Below are positions 33,665-43,231 of a DNA stretch of 64,000 bases, piece after piece. The stretch lies in assembly GCA_902810745.1 (NCBI GenBank), contig CADDYW010000007.1:1-64000 (forward strand), read 5' to 3'. Origin of the DNA: Chloroflexota bacterium. GTDB taxonomy: Bacteria; Chloroflexota; UBA6077; FW602-bin22; CADDYW01. Positions within the stretch are counted from its first letter, which is position 1, and every line of letters starts with the position of its first letter. The notes beneath the pieces were generated by a model, which saw only the letters and a program-made list of their open reading frames with translations, was not told the origin of the DNA and did not search any database. The position numbers were made by a program, and so were the translations under genes.

Positions 33665-34762
33665 GTGTCAGCGAGCGACTACCCGGTGATCGACGCCGAC
33701 GTTCACATCCACGAGCCAGACTCAGACCTCGCCCCGTATTTCGAGATGCCCTGGCGCCGCGTGCTGGAGGAGGGCGGGCTTACGCGCGAAGGCGCACGAA
33801 GCGTGAAGGGCGAGCGATTTCTTGATTATACTGGGTATTCGCCGCTCACGCCGTACGATCCGATTCTCGGCGCGCTACCCCCCGATCCGCATCGCATCAC
33901 CTCGCCGGACGTGCTCCGGGCCGACCTGGACCAGCGCGGCGTCGACGCGGCGGTTATTTTCACCGGTCGCCTGCTTCGGGCGGCCGCCAGCAACGATTAC
34001 AATTACGTCGCCGCGCTCGGTCGAGCGTTCAACCGTTGCCTCGCCGAGCGCTGGCTGAGTCCCTCCCGTGGAATCTACGGGGCGATCATGGCACCGAACC
34101 AGGTGCCCGAGGACGCGGCCGAGGAGATTGCAAAATACGCGAAGCACGACGGGTTCGTCGCGGTGTATCTGCCAATGGCAGGTAATTATCCCCTCTGGGG
34201 CGATCGCTCTTACGATCCGATCTTTGCCGCGGCGCAGGACGCCGAGCTGCCGGTCGTCCTTCAAGGAGCGCTGACGATTCACACGGTGTTTCCATACGAG
34301 CTTCATCACCTGCCAACCGCGCTCGCCAAGCAGACGCTGTCGCAGGCATTCGGCGCGCTGGCGAATCTGGTGAGCATGGTGACGACTGGCGTTCTCGCGC
34401 GCTTCCCGCGGCTGAAGATCGTCTTCAACGACGCGGGCATCGCCTGGCTGCCGCTCGCACTCGGACGGCTCGACCACTATTTCCCATTTCTTGCCGAGGA
34501 GGTACCCTTTCTCGCACCACGGCCGAGCGAGCAGGTCCGTCGCCAGGTGTACGTGACGACTCACCCGCTCGACTGCGCGGCCTCCGGGTCGCTGCTAAAC
34601 GCCTGCTTCGAGGCGATTGGCTGGGATCATCTGCTCTTTGGATCGGACTGGCCCCATTTCGACGCGACAGATGCGCAGAAGATCCTCGACCTGCCACTTC
34701 CCGAAGCCACCAGGCGCAGGATCCTGAGCGAGAACGCGCGGGCGCTCTTTCGATTGAGCTAG
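33665..34762 (+). CDS. Amidohydrolase (ACMSD-like metal-dependent hydrolase), paralogue B
   Basis: 365 aa, paralogous to the divergent gene: VIDADVHIHEPD, AVIFTGRLL, VAVYLPMAGNYPLWG, FPRLKIVFNDAGIAWLPL and FGSDWPHFDATD line up with paralogue A throughout. GTG 33665 follows CGGAGGACTTTG. The two together with the shared 234-bp promoter region suggest duplication and possibly sequential or alternative use in one catabolic route; substrate unknown. Convergent with the aldo/keto reductase. Confidence 0.9.
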   Translation: MSASDYPVIDADVHIHEPDSDLAPYFEMPWRRVLEEGGLTREGARSVKGERFLDYTGYSPLTPYDPILGALPPDPHRITSPDVLRADLDQRGVDAAVIFTGRLLRAAASNDYNYVAALGRAFNRCLAERWLSPSRGIYGAIMAPNQVPEDAAEEIAKYAKHDGFVAVYLPMAGNYPLWGDRSYDPIFAAAQDAELPVVLQGALTIHTVFPYELHHLPTALAKQTLSQAFGALANLVSMVTTGVLARFPRLKIVFNDAGIAWLPLALGRLDHYFPFLAEEVPFLAPRPSEQVRRQVYVTTHPLDCAASGSLLNACFEAIGWDHLLFGSDWPHFDATDAQKILDLPLPEATRRRILSENARALFRLS

Positions 34763-34788
34763 CGCCCGACCCCGATGAATCACCAAGG

Positions 34789-35706
34789 TTAGAACCTCTC
34801 GCTCCCAGGCACTTCCCCGATGCTGGTGATCTGCGCGACGTCCTCGGGCGAAAGTCGCAGGTCCGCCGCGCCGACGTGCTCCTCGACCTGCGCGGGCGTC
34901 TTTGCGCCAACGATGCAGGACGTGACGCCCGGTTGCGCCAGGGTCCACGCGATGGCCAGCTGAACCAGCGTGACGCCCTTCGCGCGTGCCAGCGCCTGGA
35001 GCTGATCGGCCGCTTTCAGGTAGCGAGCAAACGTCTCGCCCTGGAACCGTGGGAACGCGCTGCGCTCGTCGTCAGGAGGGAACGTGTCGCCCGGGCGATA
35101 CTTGCCGGTCAGCAAGCCTTTCGCGAGCGGGCTATGGACAATCGCGCCGATGCCGTGCTGAGCGCAGTACGGAAGCAGGTCGCGCGTGGCAGCCGCGTCG
35201 AATATGTTCAGACGGGGCTGCAGCGATTGAATCGGATACAGAGCGGACGCGGTCCGTAGCTGGTCGACGGTGAAGTTGCTGACTCCGACGTAGCGGGCTT
35301 TTCCGCGCTCTTTCGCCTCGGCCAGGCCAGCCATCGCTTCTTCGAGGGGAACGTTGCTCGGGAAGCGGTGAAGCTGATAGAGGTCGACGTAATCGGTGCG
35401 CAATGCGCGCAGACTGTTGTCGAGCGCTTCGCGGATGCGTACGCGCGTGAATGGCTCAGCCGATACCTTCGTCGCGATGAAGACGGCGTCGCGCGGTCGG
35501 CCGACCAGCGCGCGGCCGATCACCGTTTCTGACGTTCGATAGTATTCGGCGGTGTCGATGGCGGTGATGCCGAGATCGAGCGCGCGACGAATCGTGGCGA
35601 TGGCCGTCGCTTCGTCCACGCTCCCCATGCCGCCGCCAATTGGCCAGGCGCCGAACGTGATGACCGGGATGCGTGGGCCGTCATTTCCCAGCTGGCGATA
35701 TTCCAT
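34789..35706 (-). CDS. Aldo/keto reductase
   Basis: 305 aa, NADPH-dependent TIM-barrel reductase. Starts MEYRQLGNDGPRIPVI, catalytic tetrad residues appear in AIDTAEYY (Asp, Tyr), FIATKVS (Lys) and YQLHRFP (His); cofactor loop near CIVGAKTPAQVEEH. ATG 35706 has GGAGACTGGAAG before it; a longer reading to 35757 is not supported. Physiological substrate unknown; it may serve the neighbouring amidohydrolases. Confidence 0.9.
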   Translation of the reverse strand: MEYRQLGNDGPRIPVITFGAWPIGGGMGSVDEATAIATIRRALDLGITAIDTAEYYRTSETVIGRALVGRPRDAVFIATKVSAEPFTRVRIREALDNSLRALRTDYVDLYQLHRFPSNVPLEEAMAGLAEAKERGKARYVGVSNFTVDQLRTASALYPIQSLQPRLNIFDAAATRDLLPYCAQHGIGAIVHSPLAKGLLTGKYRPGDTFPPDDERSAFPRFQGETFARYLKAADQLQALARAKGVTLVQLAIAWTLAQPGVTSCIVGAKTPAQVEEHVGAADLRLSPEDVAQITSIGEVPGSERF

Positions 35707-35881
35707 CTTCCAGTCTCCTACTTCAATCGATGCGACAGAGCAAAGCGCAATGCACAAAACGCTATTTCTGCCTGTCCAGGTGCACGGGCTCCGCGTTTTG
35801 CACCGTAAGCAGTGCGCTCTGTGACCGAAGCGCCGCCATCAGTCGAGCAACAGCAGGCGATCGGCTCGCCTCTCTGTCCAG

Positions 35882-38275
35882 CTACCCAGGCAGGATCACG
35901 ACCTCGCTTTCCAGGTGAGCCAGCACGTCGCCCTCGCTCATCCAGAATGGATGGTAGTCGTTGGCGAGCCAGAGCGGCGTCTGGTCGCGGTAGTGCGGAC
36001 TTCCCAGATGCGCGGACTGGCCGAGTGTCTGCGTCGACTGCAGATGATCGGGCCGGCCGAGGTCCGCCATGAAGCGATAGGTCGAACCGGAGACGACCGT
36101 GAACGGTACCGACAGTCCGTGACCGGCCGCGCGGACGATCGAGCTGCCTCCGCTGGTCGGGTAGGGGCCAGTGTCGTAGAGTGCGCGGAGCTCGTCCGAG
36201 ATTCCCATCGGATGCGGATGCACGACCTGGTGCAGGCTGCCCCAGCGCCAGGCTTCGACGTCGGCACCGCCCCACGCCTCCAACGCCCCCAGAGCCGCGT
36301 TGAAGGCACCGCGCACGGCGAGAGGTACGTCGCCATCGGGGAGCCACGGAACGGTCTCGCCCAGCAGCAGACGCCGACCAATCCCCGCGACGCGCACCGT
36401 CGCCGGCTCGACCAGCGCCTCCGGGAAGCGCGCGCGGGCCAGCACCAGACACCATTGCGTCCAGAATGCCGTCCAGATCGACGCGCCGACGCTCTCGGTC
36501 GTGAACTCGTAATCCCACGACCGCAGAACGCGGACGGCGTCCCGGGCCAGCGGCGACTCGCCATCGCCGATCATCTCGAGCAGGGCGGGGGTCAGCTCGC
36601 GCGCTCGGATGCTGTGAACGTCGCCGTGGATGGCGGCGATCTCGTCCGGTCGCAGCCTGTCCGACGCGGTGAGCCGCTCGCGAATGCGTCGGGCTCGGTA
36701 GCCATCCGACCAGGCACCGCTCGCGAGGTAGTCGGGATCGCGCGACCAGGGGACGTTGTTAGCCGTCGCTATCCAGCCGCGCACTGGATTCTCCTCGTGC
36801 GGTAGGTCGTCGAACGCGACAAAACCGTTCCAGGCGTCGTCGGGATTGTTCGCGTGGCGGAGACCGTAGCCGGGGCGGCCGTGGCGCGGAACGAGGCCAA
36901 CCGCGTGGTAGCCGATGTGGCCGGACCGGTCCGCGTAGACGAAGTTCAGCGGAGGGCACGGCCACCGTCTCAGTGCGCTCAGGACATCGTCGGCCGAGCG
37001 TGCCCGCAGCAACCCGAGCGTCGCATCGAATCCGGAGGGCGCCTCGGCGCCGATCCAGCGCAGCGTGACTGGTGCGGTGACCTCCAGGTCGTCCAATCCG
37101 GGGAGGATGTCATTGACGACGGGGCCGCGTACCGTACGCCGAATCTCCAGGTGGTCGTCAGGCTCGCCCGCGACCGCGATCGTCTGATGATCGACCTCGA
37201 ACGGGCGCCAGGCTATGCCATCCCGGTACATTCCAGGATGGTCCGAACTCGGCTCTTCGAGGTAGAGGTCCCGCACCGAGATCGCGTGGTTCGTCAGTCC
37301 CCAGGCGACGTCGCGGGTGCGACCCAGGTAGAGCACCGGCGTGCCGATGTAGATCGCGCCCGCGGCGTCGATCGACGGGCAGGTCAGCTGTGCCTCGAAC
37401 CACTGGCTCGGCGCGCTGAAGGGATTGTGGGGATCGCTGCAGACGACGGGTGCGCCGGTCGTCGTGTGAGAGCCGCCCACGACCCAGTTGTTGCTTCCTT
37501 CGTCCAGCGGGCCGCCGTGCCCTGGCAAGGTCGCCGCGGTGGAGGCGTTCGAGGTGGGCACGATCGTTTCATCGGCGAGCTCGACGGTGAAAAACGCATC
37601 GGCGAGCTCCGGCGGCAGGAGACGGCGAGCCGCCTCGGCGAGGACGATCAGCTCGAGCCGACCGGTCAGCGTCCACCAGCGGTGCTTCCAGATGGCGATC
37701 GAGTCGGCGGGGTGCCAGGGCGCGGGCTCGTACCCGAGGATCTCGAACTCGATCGGCAGGCGCGAGCCAGCCTGATCGATCCAGCGATTGATCCCCGAGG
37801 TGAAGGCGGTCAGCACGTCCCGGACTTCCGGACTCGCCGTCTCCCAGGCGCGATCCCCGGCCGCGCCCATGCCGAGCGTGCGCATCATCCGATCGCTTGC
37901 CAGCGCGCGCTGACCAAGGACCGCCGCGAGCTGGCCACGGACGAGTCGGCGCTGGTAATCCATCTGCCACAGCCGGTCTTGCGCCATCGCGTAGCCCAGC
38001 CCGAAGAACAGATCGTGCTCGCTATCGGCGGATACGTGCGCAATGCCCCAGGAATCGCGGCGAATGCGGACTGGCGCCTGGACTGGGCCAACCGGCACCT
38101 CGGTCGTGCTGCCTGCCAGGGGCAGCTTCGATCGGAAGTAATCCTCCGACCAGCGTTGAAGCGTCTCCGGATCTATCTCGGACATCCGCGGTCTCGGATC
38201 GGTCGTGAGTCCTCGCAGCCACGTCAGGACAACATTGCGTCGGTCGGCATCGGAGCTGTCGAGTCGCGCGGCCAT
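35882..38275 (-). CDS. Penicillin acylase-family Ntn-hydrolase
   Basis: 797 aa precursor of a self-cleaving amidase of the penicillin G acylase/cephalosporin acylase family. VPVGPVQAPVRIRRDSWGIAHV opens the alpha chain; the autoproteolytic junction is in DEGSNNWVVGG, where the Ser (about residue 261) becomes the N-terminal nucleophile of the beta chain; YIGTPVLYLGRTRDVAWGLT follows. No signal peptide is seen, so it may be cytoplasmic. It hydrolyses acyl-amide bonds, perhaps quorum-sensing acyl-homoserine lactones or antibiotics. The start at ATG 38275 has GGAGGAGACC. An in-frame reading reaches 38635 without support. Confidence 0.9.
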   Translation of the reverse strand: MAARLDSSDADRRNVVLTWLRGLTTDPRPRMSEIDPETLQRWSEDYFRSKLPLAGSTTEVPVGPVQAPVRIRRDSWGIAHVSADSEHDLFFGLGYAMAQDRLWQMDYQRRLVRGQLAAVLGQRALASDRMMRTLGMGAAGDRAWETASPEVRDVLTAFTSGINRWIDQAGSRLPIEFEILGYEPAPWHPADSIAIWKHRWWTLTGRLELIVLAEAARRLLPPELADAFFTVELADETIVPTSNASTAATLPGHGGPLDEGSNNWVVGGSHTTTGAPVVCSDPHNPFSAPSQWFEAQLTCPSIDAAGAIYIGTPVLYLGRTRDVAWGLTNHAISVRDLYLEEPSSDHPGMYRDGIAWRPFEVDHQTIAVAGEPDDHLEIRRTVRGPVVNDILPGLDDLEVTAPVTLRWIGAEAPSGFDATLGLLRARSADDVLSALRRWPCPPLNFVYADRSGHIGYHAVGLVPRHGRPGYGLRHANNPDDAWNGFVAFDDLPHEENPVRGWIATANNVPWSRDPDYLASGAWSDGYRARRIRERLTASDRLRPDEIAAIHGDVHSIRARELTPALLEMIGDGESPLARDAVRVLRSWDYEFTTESVGASIWTAFWTQWCLVLARARFPEALVEPATVRVAGIGRRLLLGETVPWLPDGDVPLAVRGAFNAALGALEAWGGADVEAWRWGSLHQVVHPHPMGISDELRALYDTGPYPTSGGSSIVRAAGHGLSVPFTVVSGSTYRFMADLGRPDHLQSTQTLGQSAHLGSPHYRDQTPLWLANDYHPFWMSEGDVLAHLESEVVILPG

Positions 38276-38524
38276 GGTCTCCTCCTGATGGGTTGGTGAT
38301 CTACCTCGGGTAGTGTAAGTGTAATCTGTCATCTGCACCTCGGGCCATCCCTCGCTGGGCCCGGAGCGGCCGTCGAGTCTCGTCTTGCTTCCAGGCACGC
38401 CGTCTGTTGTCACGTCCCGGCAGCCGGGGCCACGGACAATCAATTGCGCGCCGGCTGGCGACGCCGTACAATCGATCAAACTGGAGATTCGCTCCAGCAA
38501 CGTGCGTCCGGCACGCATCCGGGG

Positions 38525-39475
38525 ATGCTCGGTGATGGAGGCTTGGCGCGTGCGGACGATCTCGGAGGAGAGGTGCTGCCGATCCGTCCTCCGGTGATTG
38601 TACATCACATGGCTGCGCTCGACGGCACAAGCCACCCGAACTCGCTCGAGGCCGTTCGCGACTGTCTCGCCGCGGGAGCGCAGGTCATCGAGGTCGACGT
38701 GACTGCGCTAGCCGACTCGGACTATCTCCTGGTCCACGACTCCCTGCTGGAATCAGAGACGACTGGCCATGGCCCGGTCGGCGCGTGCTCCGTGGCGCAG
38801 GCGCGTGAGCTGCTCTTCACACGCGCGGGCAGACCGACACCCTTTCGCGTTCCCTTGCTGAGCGAGGTCGTGGAGACGCTGCTGAGCCACGGCGGCTCAA
38901 CACGGCTTCAGCTCGACCTGAAGAATGTCGTTCCGTTTCCCACTGACGAGCCGCTGCGGCGCCTGGTCGAGCTGATCCGACCACTCGGGGAGCGCGTAAG
39001 CGTTAGTACCAACGCCGATTGGCAGCTCCGCCGATTGCGTGCGCTCGCTCCGTGGCTTGATCTGGGACTGGACATCCACTTCTATCTGGACTGGCACGCA
39101 TCAGGAGAGTCGGTCGATCCTCGCGCCTATCCGCGTCGGTGCGGTGCCTATGGCTACTGGGACGACCATCCACTGGCCACTCAGCGCTTCTGGACCACCG
39201 CGGAGTATCTCGCGGATCGGTGTGGGATGCTCGTGGGATTGGTACCCGGGGTCCGGACGTTCTATGTCAGCCACGTCCTCCTCGCTCGATCGCTCGACGA
39301 TGGATTCAACTGGGCCGACGCACTCCACGACGCTGGTATCAAGCTCGACGCCTGGACCCTCGACACGAACGATCCAGCGGCGATGGTCAACGCACGGCGC
39401 CTGCTAGGAGCTGGCGTGGACCAATTCACCACGAACACTCCACGGGAGCTTCGCGCGTGGCTCACCGAGCTGTGA
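38525..39475 (+). CDS. Glycerophosphodiester phosphodiesterase-like protein, altered HRG motif
   Basis: About 316 aa. TSHPNSLEAVRDCLAAGAQVIEVDVTALAD and VHDSLLE correspond to the GDPD motifs PENTxxAfxxAxxxGaxxIExDv and vHDxxl. The usual N-terminal HRG is replaced by HHMAALDG, so the arginine is missing although the first His remains. The C-terminal half has STNADWQLRRLRALAP, KLDAWTLDTND and DQFTTNTPRELRAW, again typical. It may still cleave glycerophosphodiesters. The start is uncertain; an in-frame frame opens at 38444 and the ATG at 38525 is only a fair choice. Confidence 0.75.
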   Translation: MLGDGGLARADDLGGEVLPIRPPVIVHHMAALDGTSHPNSLEAVRDCLAAGAQVIEVDVTALADSDYLLVHDSLLESETTGHGPVGACSVAQARELLFTRAGRPTPFRVPLLSEVVETLLSHGGSTRLQLDLKNVVPFPTDEPLRRLVELIRPLGERVSVSTNADWQLRRLRALAPWLDLGLDIHFYLDWHASGESVDPRAYPRRCGAYGYWDDHPLATQRFWTTAEYLADRCGMLVGLVPGVRTFYVSHVLLARSLDDGFNWADALHDAGIKLDAWTLDTNDPAAMVNARRLLGAGVDQFTTNTPRELRAWLTEL

Positions 39476-39634
39476 ATCACGCAGATGGTATGTTTCCTGC
39501 CTCGCCTTCGCGCCACCCTGGTCGTCACACCCGTGGGCCGCGACCGACTGATGACCGCCCCGGAATCGCGCTCGACGACGGCAGAGCCGTCCGGCGAACA
39601 ACGGCGATCTCGACCTTGAATCGCGAGGAAGCGT

Positions 39635-42514
39635 TTGATCAGACGATACGGTCGTTCTCGAGGCGCAGGCGGAATCCTCCGGCGTCGTGACCTCAACCGC
39701 GTCATTATCGACAGTCTCGGCGAAGGTGTACTGGTCCTGGATCGCGACGCCCGCGTGACCTTGATGAACCGCGCGGCGGAGCATCTTCTGGGCCTGACCT
39801 CAGCCGAGCTGCTTGGTCAGCCGTTACACGAGACGATCCACTTCCAGCATCCCGATGGGACGCCGTTTCCAGCGGAGGAGTGTCCGCTCGTCCATGCGGC
39901 GCGCCTCGGCCGGTCGGTCGAGGTACCCGAGGACGCGTTCGTGCGAAAGGACGGGACGATACTTCCGGTGGCCTACACGGCGATGCCACTCGAGATCGGC
40001 GGCGAGGTGCGTGGGGTCGTGGTTGCGTTCCGCGACATCACTCTCCAGCTACGCCGCGAGGAAGTATTGATCGAGAGCGAGGCACGATACCGGCTCCTGG
40101 TCGAGTTGAGTGCCGACGCGATCCTGGTCGTAGACGATAGTGATCATATTCGATTTGCCAACCCCGCGACGGAACGTATCTTTGGCTATCGACCAGAAGA
40201 GCTAATCGGCCGAAGCCTGACGGTACTCATGCCGCAACGCTATCACCGGATGTATCACGAGAACCTGAAGAAGCACCTGCGGACTGGTGAGCGGACCGTG
40301 GGCTGGGCCTGGACCGAGATGCCCGCGCTTCGCAAGGATGGCCAGGAGATCATCGTCGAGTTCATCGTCGGGGAATACCGCCAGAAGGGCCATCGCACCT
40401 TTATCGGATACGCGCGGGATGTCACCGGGCGAAAACGGGCCGAGGCAGAGCGCGAACGGCTGCTCGAGGAGATCAAATCCGAGCAAGCGCGCGCGGAGAA
40501 GCTGGTCGAGGACGTTCGCCGCGCGGTTAGCACGCTCCGGACGCTCATCGATACGCTGCCAGTCGGCGTCGTGCTCTGCGATGCGCGAGGAGAGATCATC
40601 CTGGCGAACCCCGCGGCAAATGAGCTGGTCGGCGGGGCCATCACTGGAACTGCTTACGGCCCAACAGCTGGCTACACTCTCCTGCGCCTCGACAGCACCC
40701 CCTTCCCGCCAGATGAGCTCCCTCTACCCCGTGCTGTCGAGCGCGGCGAGGCGACCAAGGACGTGATGATCCTGGTCCGCTACGCGAATGGAACCGAAAA
40801 AATTCTGCTTGGCGCCGGAAGTCCCGTTCGCGACCCCTCCGGCACCATTACCGGCGCGGTGGCTGTCTTGCAGGATGTGACCGACCGCGTCCGGACCGAA
40901 GAGGCACTCCGGAAGAGCGAAGAGCGCCTGGCGGAGGCTCAGCGAGTGGCCCACCTCGGGAGCTTCGACTGGGAGCTGATCGAGAATCGGGTGACGTGGT
41001 CTGATGAGGTGTATCGGCTCCTTGGCCTTGAGGTAGGATCGATCGTCCCGAGCTACCAGACGTTCCTGAGCTACGTCTATCCCGACGACCGAGAACGCGT
41101 GCGGCAGGTGGTGAGCGAGGCACTGTCCGCCCGGCAGCCTATCGACCTGGATCACCGCATTACGCGGCGGGACGGACAGGTTCGGACGATGCATCTAATG
41201 GGGAGCACAGTCGTCGACCAGAGCGGTCGGCCGATCCGCCTGGTTGGCACGATCCAGGATATTACCGAGCGAAAGCAGACCGAGGAGGAGCGCGACCGTC
41301 TGCTAGCGCGCGAGCGGGCGCTGGCCGAGATCGCCGAAGCACTGGTGCGCGAGATCGAGCTCACCCGCGTTGTCGACATCGTCCTCGAGCAGGCGACAAG
41401 GGTTCTCAAGGCTCCCGTCGTTGGTCTCTGGCTGGCAGATCCGGTCCGTCGTCAGCTCCACCTGATTGCGTCCCAGGGAATGTCGCGGGAGACGATCGAA
41501 AAGATTCAGCACCTGTCCTACGACGCACCGTCGCTGTCGGCGCGTGCTGCCAAGACTCGCCAGATTCAGGCGATCGAGGATCTGCGGACGCTGGAGGCCG
41601 AGCTTCCGCTGATGCGTGAGGTGGCCGCGGCAGAAAAGCTGCGGAGTGCGCTGTCGATACCGCTGGAGAGCAGAGGGCGACTCGTTGGTGTGGTCACGTA
41701 TGGTTTCCCTGCTCCGCGACACTTCACCGCGCGTGAGCTGGAGTTCGACGAAACGATCGCGGATCTCTTCGCCGTTGCGATCGAGAACGCCCAGCTTTAC
41801 CGCGAGGTCTCGGATGCGTTGCGTCTCCGAGAAGAGTTTATGGCGACGGTCGCCCATGAGCTGCGAACACCGATCACGGTGATCAAAGGCCGCGCTCAGC
41901 TATTGCTGAAGGCGGGTGCACGCGATGAGGCGACACGGAATGGTCTCGAATCGATCGTTCACCATACCAATCAAATGAGCCGTCTGGTCGACGATATCCT
42001 GACCGCAGGACGCGTTCGCCCGGGCCTGGCCACGTTGCATCCCGAGCACCTCGATCTGAGTATCGTCACGCGTGATCTAGCGCGGCGAGCGGCCCGGACG
42101 GCCACGCACCAAACGTTCCACATCGAGACCGATGGGCCGCTCCCGGTCTCGGCGGACCGGGAGCTGATCGGCGAAGTAGTCGACCGTCTCCTCGAGGTCG
42201 CTACCAGCCAGGCGCCGGGCGGAGGAACGATCGCGGTGAAGGCACGCCGAGAGGGCGACGAGGCTGTCGTATCGATCACCTACCCGGGACCGCTCGTGGC
42301 GCCCGAGCGTCAGCGCCACGCGTTCGAGCCCTTCTATGAGCTGATGCCGGCCGGGCATCCGGCGTACCTCGGATTGACTGGTCTGGGATTGTACCTCAGC
42401 AAGCAGCTGATCGAAGCACACAGCGGCCGAATCTGGTTCGAGAGTAGCCCGGGAAAGGGATCCACCTTCTCGTTCAGCCTGCCGCTCGCGCCGGATGGTC
42501 ACGCCAGGACGTAG
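39635..42514 (+). CDS. Soluble multi-PAS/GAF histidine kinase with degraded ATPase domain
   Basis: 959 aa without membrane segments. Order: PAS1 (VLDRDARVTLMNRAAEHLLG), PAS2 (VVDDSDHIRFANPATERIFG), PAS3 (CDARGEIILANPAANELVGG), PAS4 (FDWELIENRVTWSDEVYRLL), GAF (about residues 550-720), HisKA with ATVAHELRTPITVIK, and a HATPase_c domain. The N-box Asn is absent (VVDRLLEVATSQAPGGGT instead of NLLxNAxKYxP) and the G1 box is TYPGPLVAPE instead of DxGxGIxxE, although the G2 box TGLGLYLSKQ is intact. ATP binding may thus be lost; the phosphoacceptor His could act as a phosphorelay or regulator target. Starts at TTG 39635, after GAGGAAGCG. Confidence 0.88.
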   Translation: MIRRYGRSRGAGGILRRRDLNRVIIDSLGEGVLVLDRDARVTLMNRAAEHLLGLTSAELLGQPLHETIHFQHPDGTPFPAEECPLVHAARLGRSVEVPEDAFVRKDGTILPVAYTAMPLEIGGEVRGVVVAFRDITLQLRREEVLIESEARYRLLVELSADAILVVDDSDHIRFANPATERIFGYRPEELIGRSLTVLMPQRYHRMYHENLKKHLRTGERTVGWAWTEMPALRKDGQEIIVEFIVGEYRQKGHRTFIGYARDVTGRKRAEAERERLLEEIKSEQARAEKLVEDVRRAVSTLRTLIDTLPVGVVLCDARGEIILANPAANELVGGAITGTAYGPTAGYTLLRLDSTPFPPDELPLPRAVERGEATKDVMILVRYANGTEKILLGAGSPVRDPSGTITGAVAVLQDVTDRVRTEEALRKSEERLAEAQRVAHLGSFDWELIENRVTWSDEVYRLLGLEVGSIVPSYQTFLSYVYPDDRERVRQVVSEALSARQPIDLDHRITRRDGQVRTMHLMGSTVVDQSGRPIRLVGTIQDITERKQTEEERDRLLARERALAEIAEALVREIELTRVVDIVLEQATRVLKAPVVGLWLADPVRRQLHLIASQGMSRETIEKIQHLSYDAPSLSARAAKTRQIQAIEDLRTLEAELPLMREVAAAEKLRSALSIPLESRGRLVGVVTYGFPAPRHFTARELEFDETIADLFAVAIENAQLYREVSDALRLREEFMATVAHELRTPITVIKGRAQLLLKAGARDEATRNGLESIVHHTNQMSRLVDDILTAGRVRPGLATLHPEHLDLSIVTRDLARRAARTATHQTFHIETDGPLPVSADRELIGEVVDRLLEVATSQAPGGGTIAVKARREGDEAVVSITYPGPLVAPERQRHAFEPFYELMPAGHPAYLGLTGLGLYLSKQLIEAHSGRIWFESSPGKGSTFSFSLPLAPDGHART

Positions 42515-42664
42515 AGTGGACGCGAGACGCTCGCGCTCGATCGGGCGTGGTAGGACAGTAAAAGAGAGGGAGTAACCGGTGGCCCGCCTCTTGCGGGAGC
42601 GACGAACCATGGCATCGCGAGCCGTTTCCGCCACGTACGCCGGTGAGGGCCAAGGAGGAAGATC

Positions 42665-42901
42665 ATGGTTCGTCTGAATGCGTTGGACTGGATCGCGCTG
42701 ATCCTGGCCACGATTGGCGCGATCAACTGGGGGCTGGTGGGACTGTTCGGCTTCAATCTGGTTAGCGCCATCTTCGGTGGCGTCCCATTCCTGCTTGCCC
42801 TGATCTATGTTGTTGTCGGGCTTGCCGGCCTCTGGCTGATCTATCTGATGGTCCGTGCCTCGGCGGAGCAGCCGACGCCAACGTTCACGCGTCCTCGCTG
42901 A
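42665..42901 (+). CDS. DUF378 small membrane protein (copy 1)
   Basis: 78 aa with two membrane helices: LDWIALILATIGAINWGLVGLF and FLLALIYVVVGLAGLWLIY. The GAINWGLVGLFGFNLV motif is the DUF378 signature. ATG 42665 is preceded by AAGGAGGAAG. Function unknown. A paralogue is encoded in the opposite direction at 43232-43483, with a hairpin and a dispersed repeat between them. Confidence 0.85.
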   Translation: MVRLNALDWIALILATIGAINWGLVGLFGFNLVSAIFGGVPFLLALIYVVVGLAGLWLIYLMVRASAEQPTPTFTRPR

Positions 42902-42962
42902 TCGCGGAGTCTTGGCCGCCGAGTTCAGCGTTTCCGGTTCGCTCCGTCCCCGGACGAGAGAA

Positions 42963-43003
42963 GGTGATCATCGACCGGGGCTGGTACCCGATCGATGATC
43001 ACC
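42963..43003. terminator. Long hairpin downstream of DUF378 copy 1
   Basis: GGTGATCATCGACCGGG pairs with CCCGATCGATGATCACC (one mismatch, seven-base loop GCTGGTA). No T tract; possibly a bidirectional transcription end or attenuator. It lies just before repeat copy 2. Confidence 0.5.
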
Positions 43004-43031
43004 CCGCGCGTGTACGGTCGATCTCTGAACC

Positions 43032-43212
43032 CTAGAGCATCGGGCAGTACGAATACGCCGGCAGCCGTCCAATCCTCTCTCCCGGTGGGAGAGGGTGAGG
43101 GCCGGATGTCCTGTGCGACGCCGTGGACTCACACCCTCACCCCGGTCCTCTCCCAGAAGGAAAGGGAGACAGCCGCCCCCCGGCAGCTCAGCCTTTCTGC
43201 TCGATGCTGTAG
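43032..43212 (+). repeat. Dispersed ~180-bp palindromic repeat, copy 2
   Basis: Left end CTAGAGCATCGGGCAG; right end CTGCTCGATGCTGTAG. The right end reverse complements to CTACAGCATCGAGCAG, giving 14 of 16 matching terminal bases. Internal arms GGGAGAGGGTGAGGGCCGG and CCTCACCCCGG can fold back on each other. Located between the two DUF378 genes, which it separates; no coding capacity. The non-genic stretch 42902-43231 is made of this element, the hairpin above and spacer. Confidence 0.88.
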
Positions 43213-43231
43213 CCCGGATTGGCCGGAGTCC

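Noticed and set aside
36854-38299. 481-residue plus-strand frame over the penicillin acylase gene
   Set aside because: Antisense shadow of a GC-rich gene; Arg/Gly-rich without domains.
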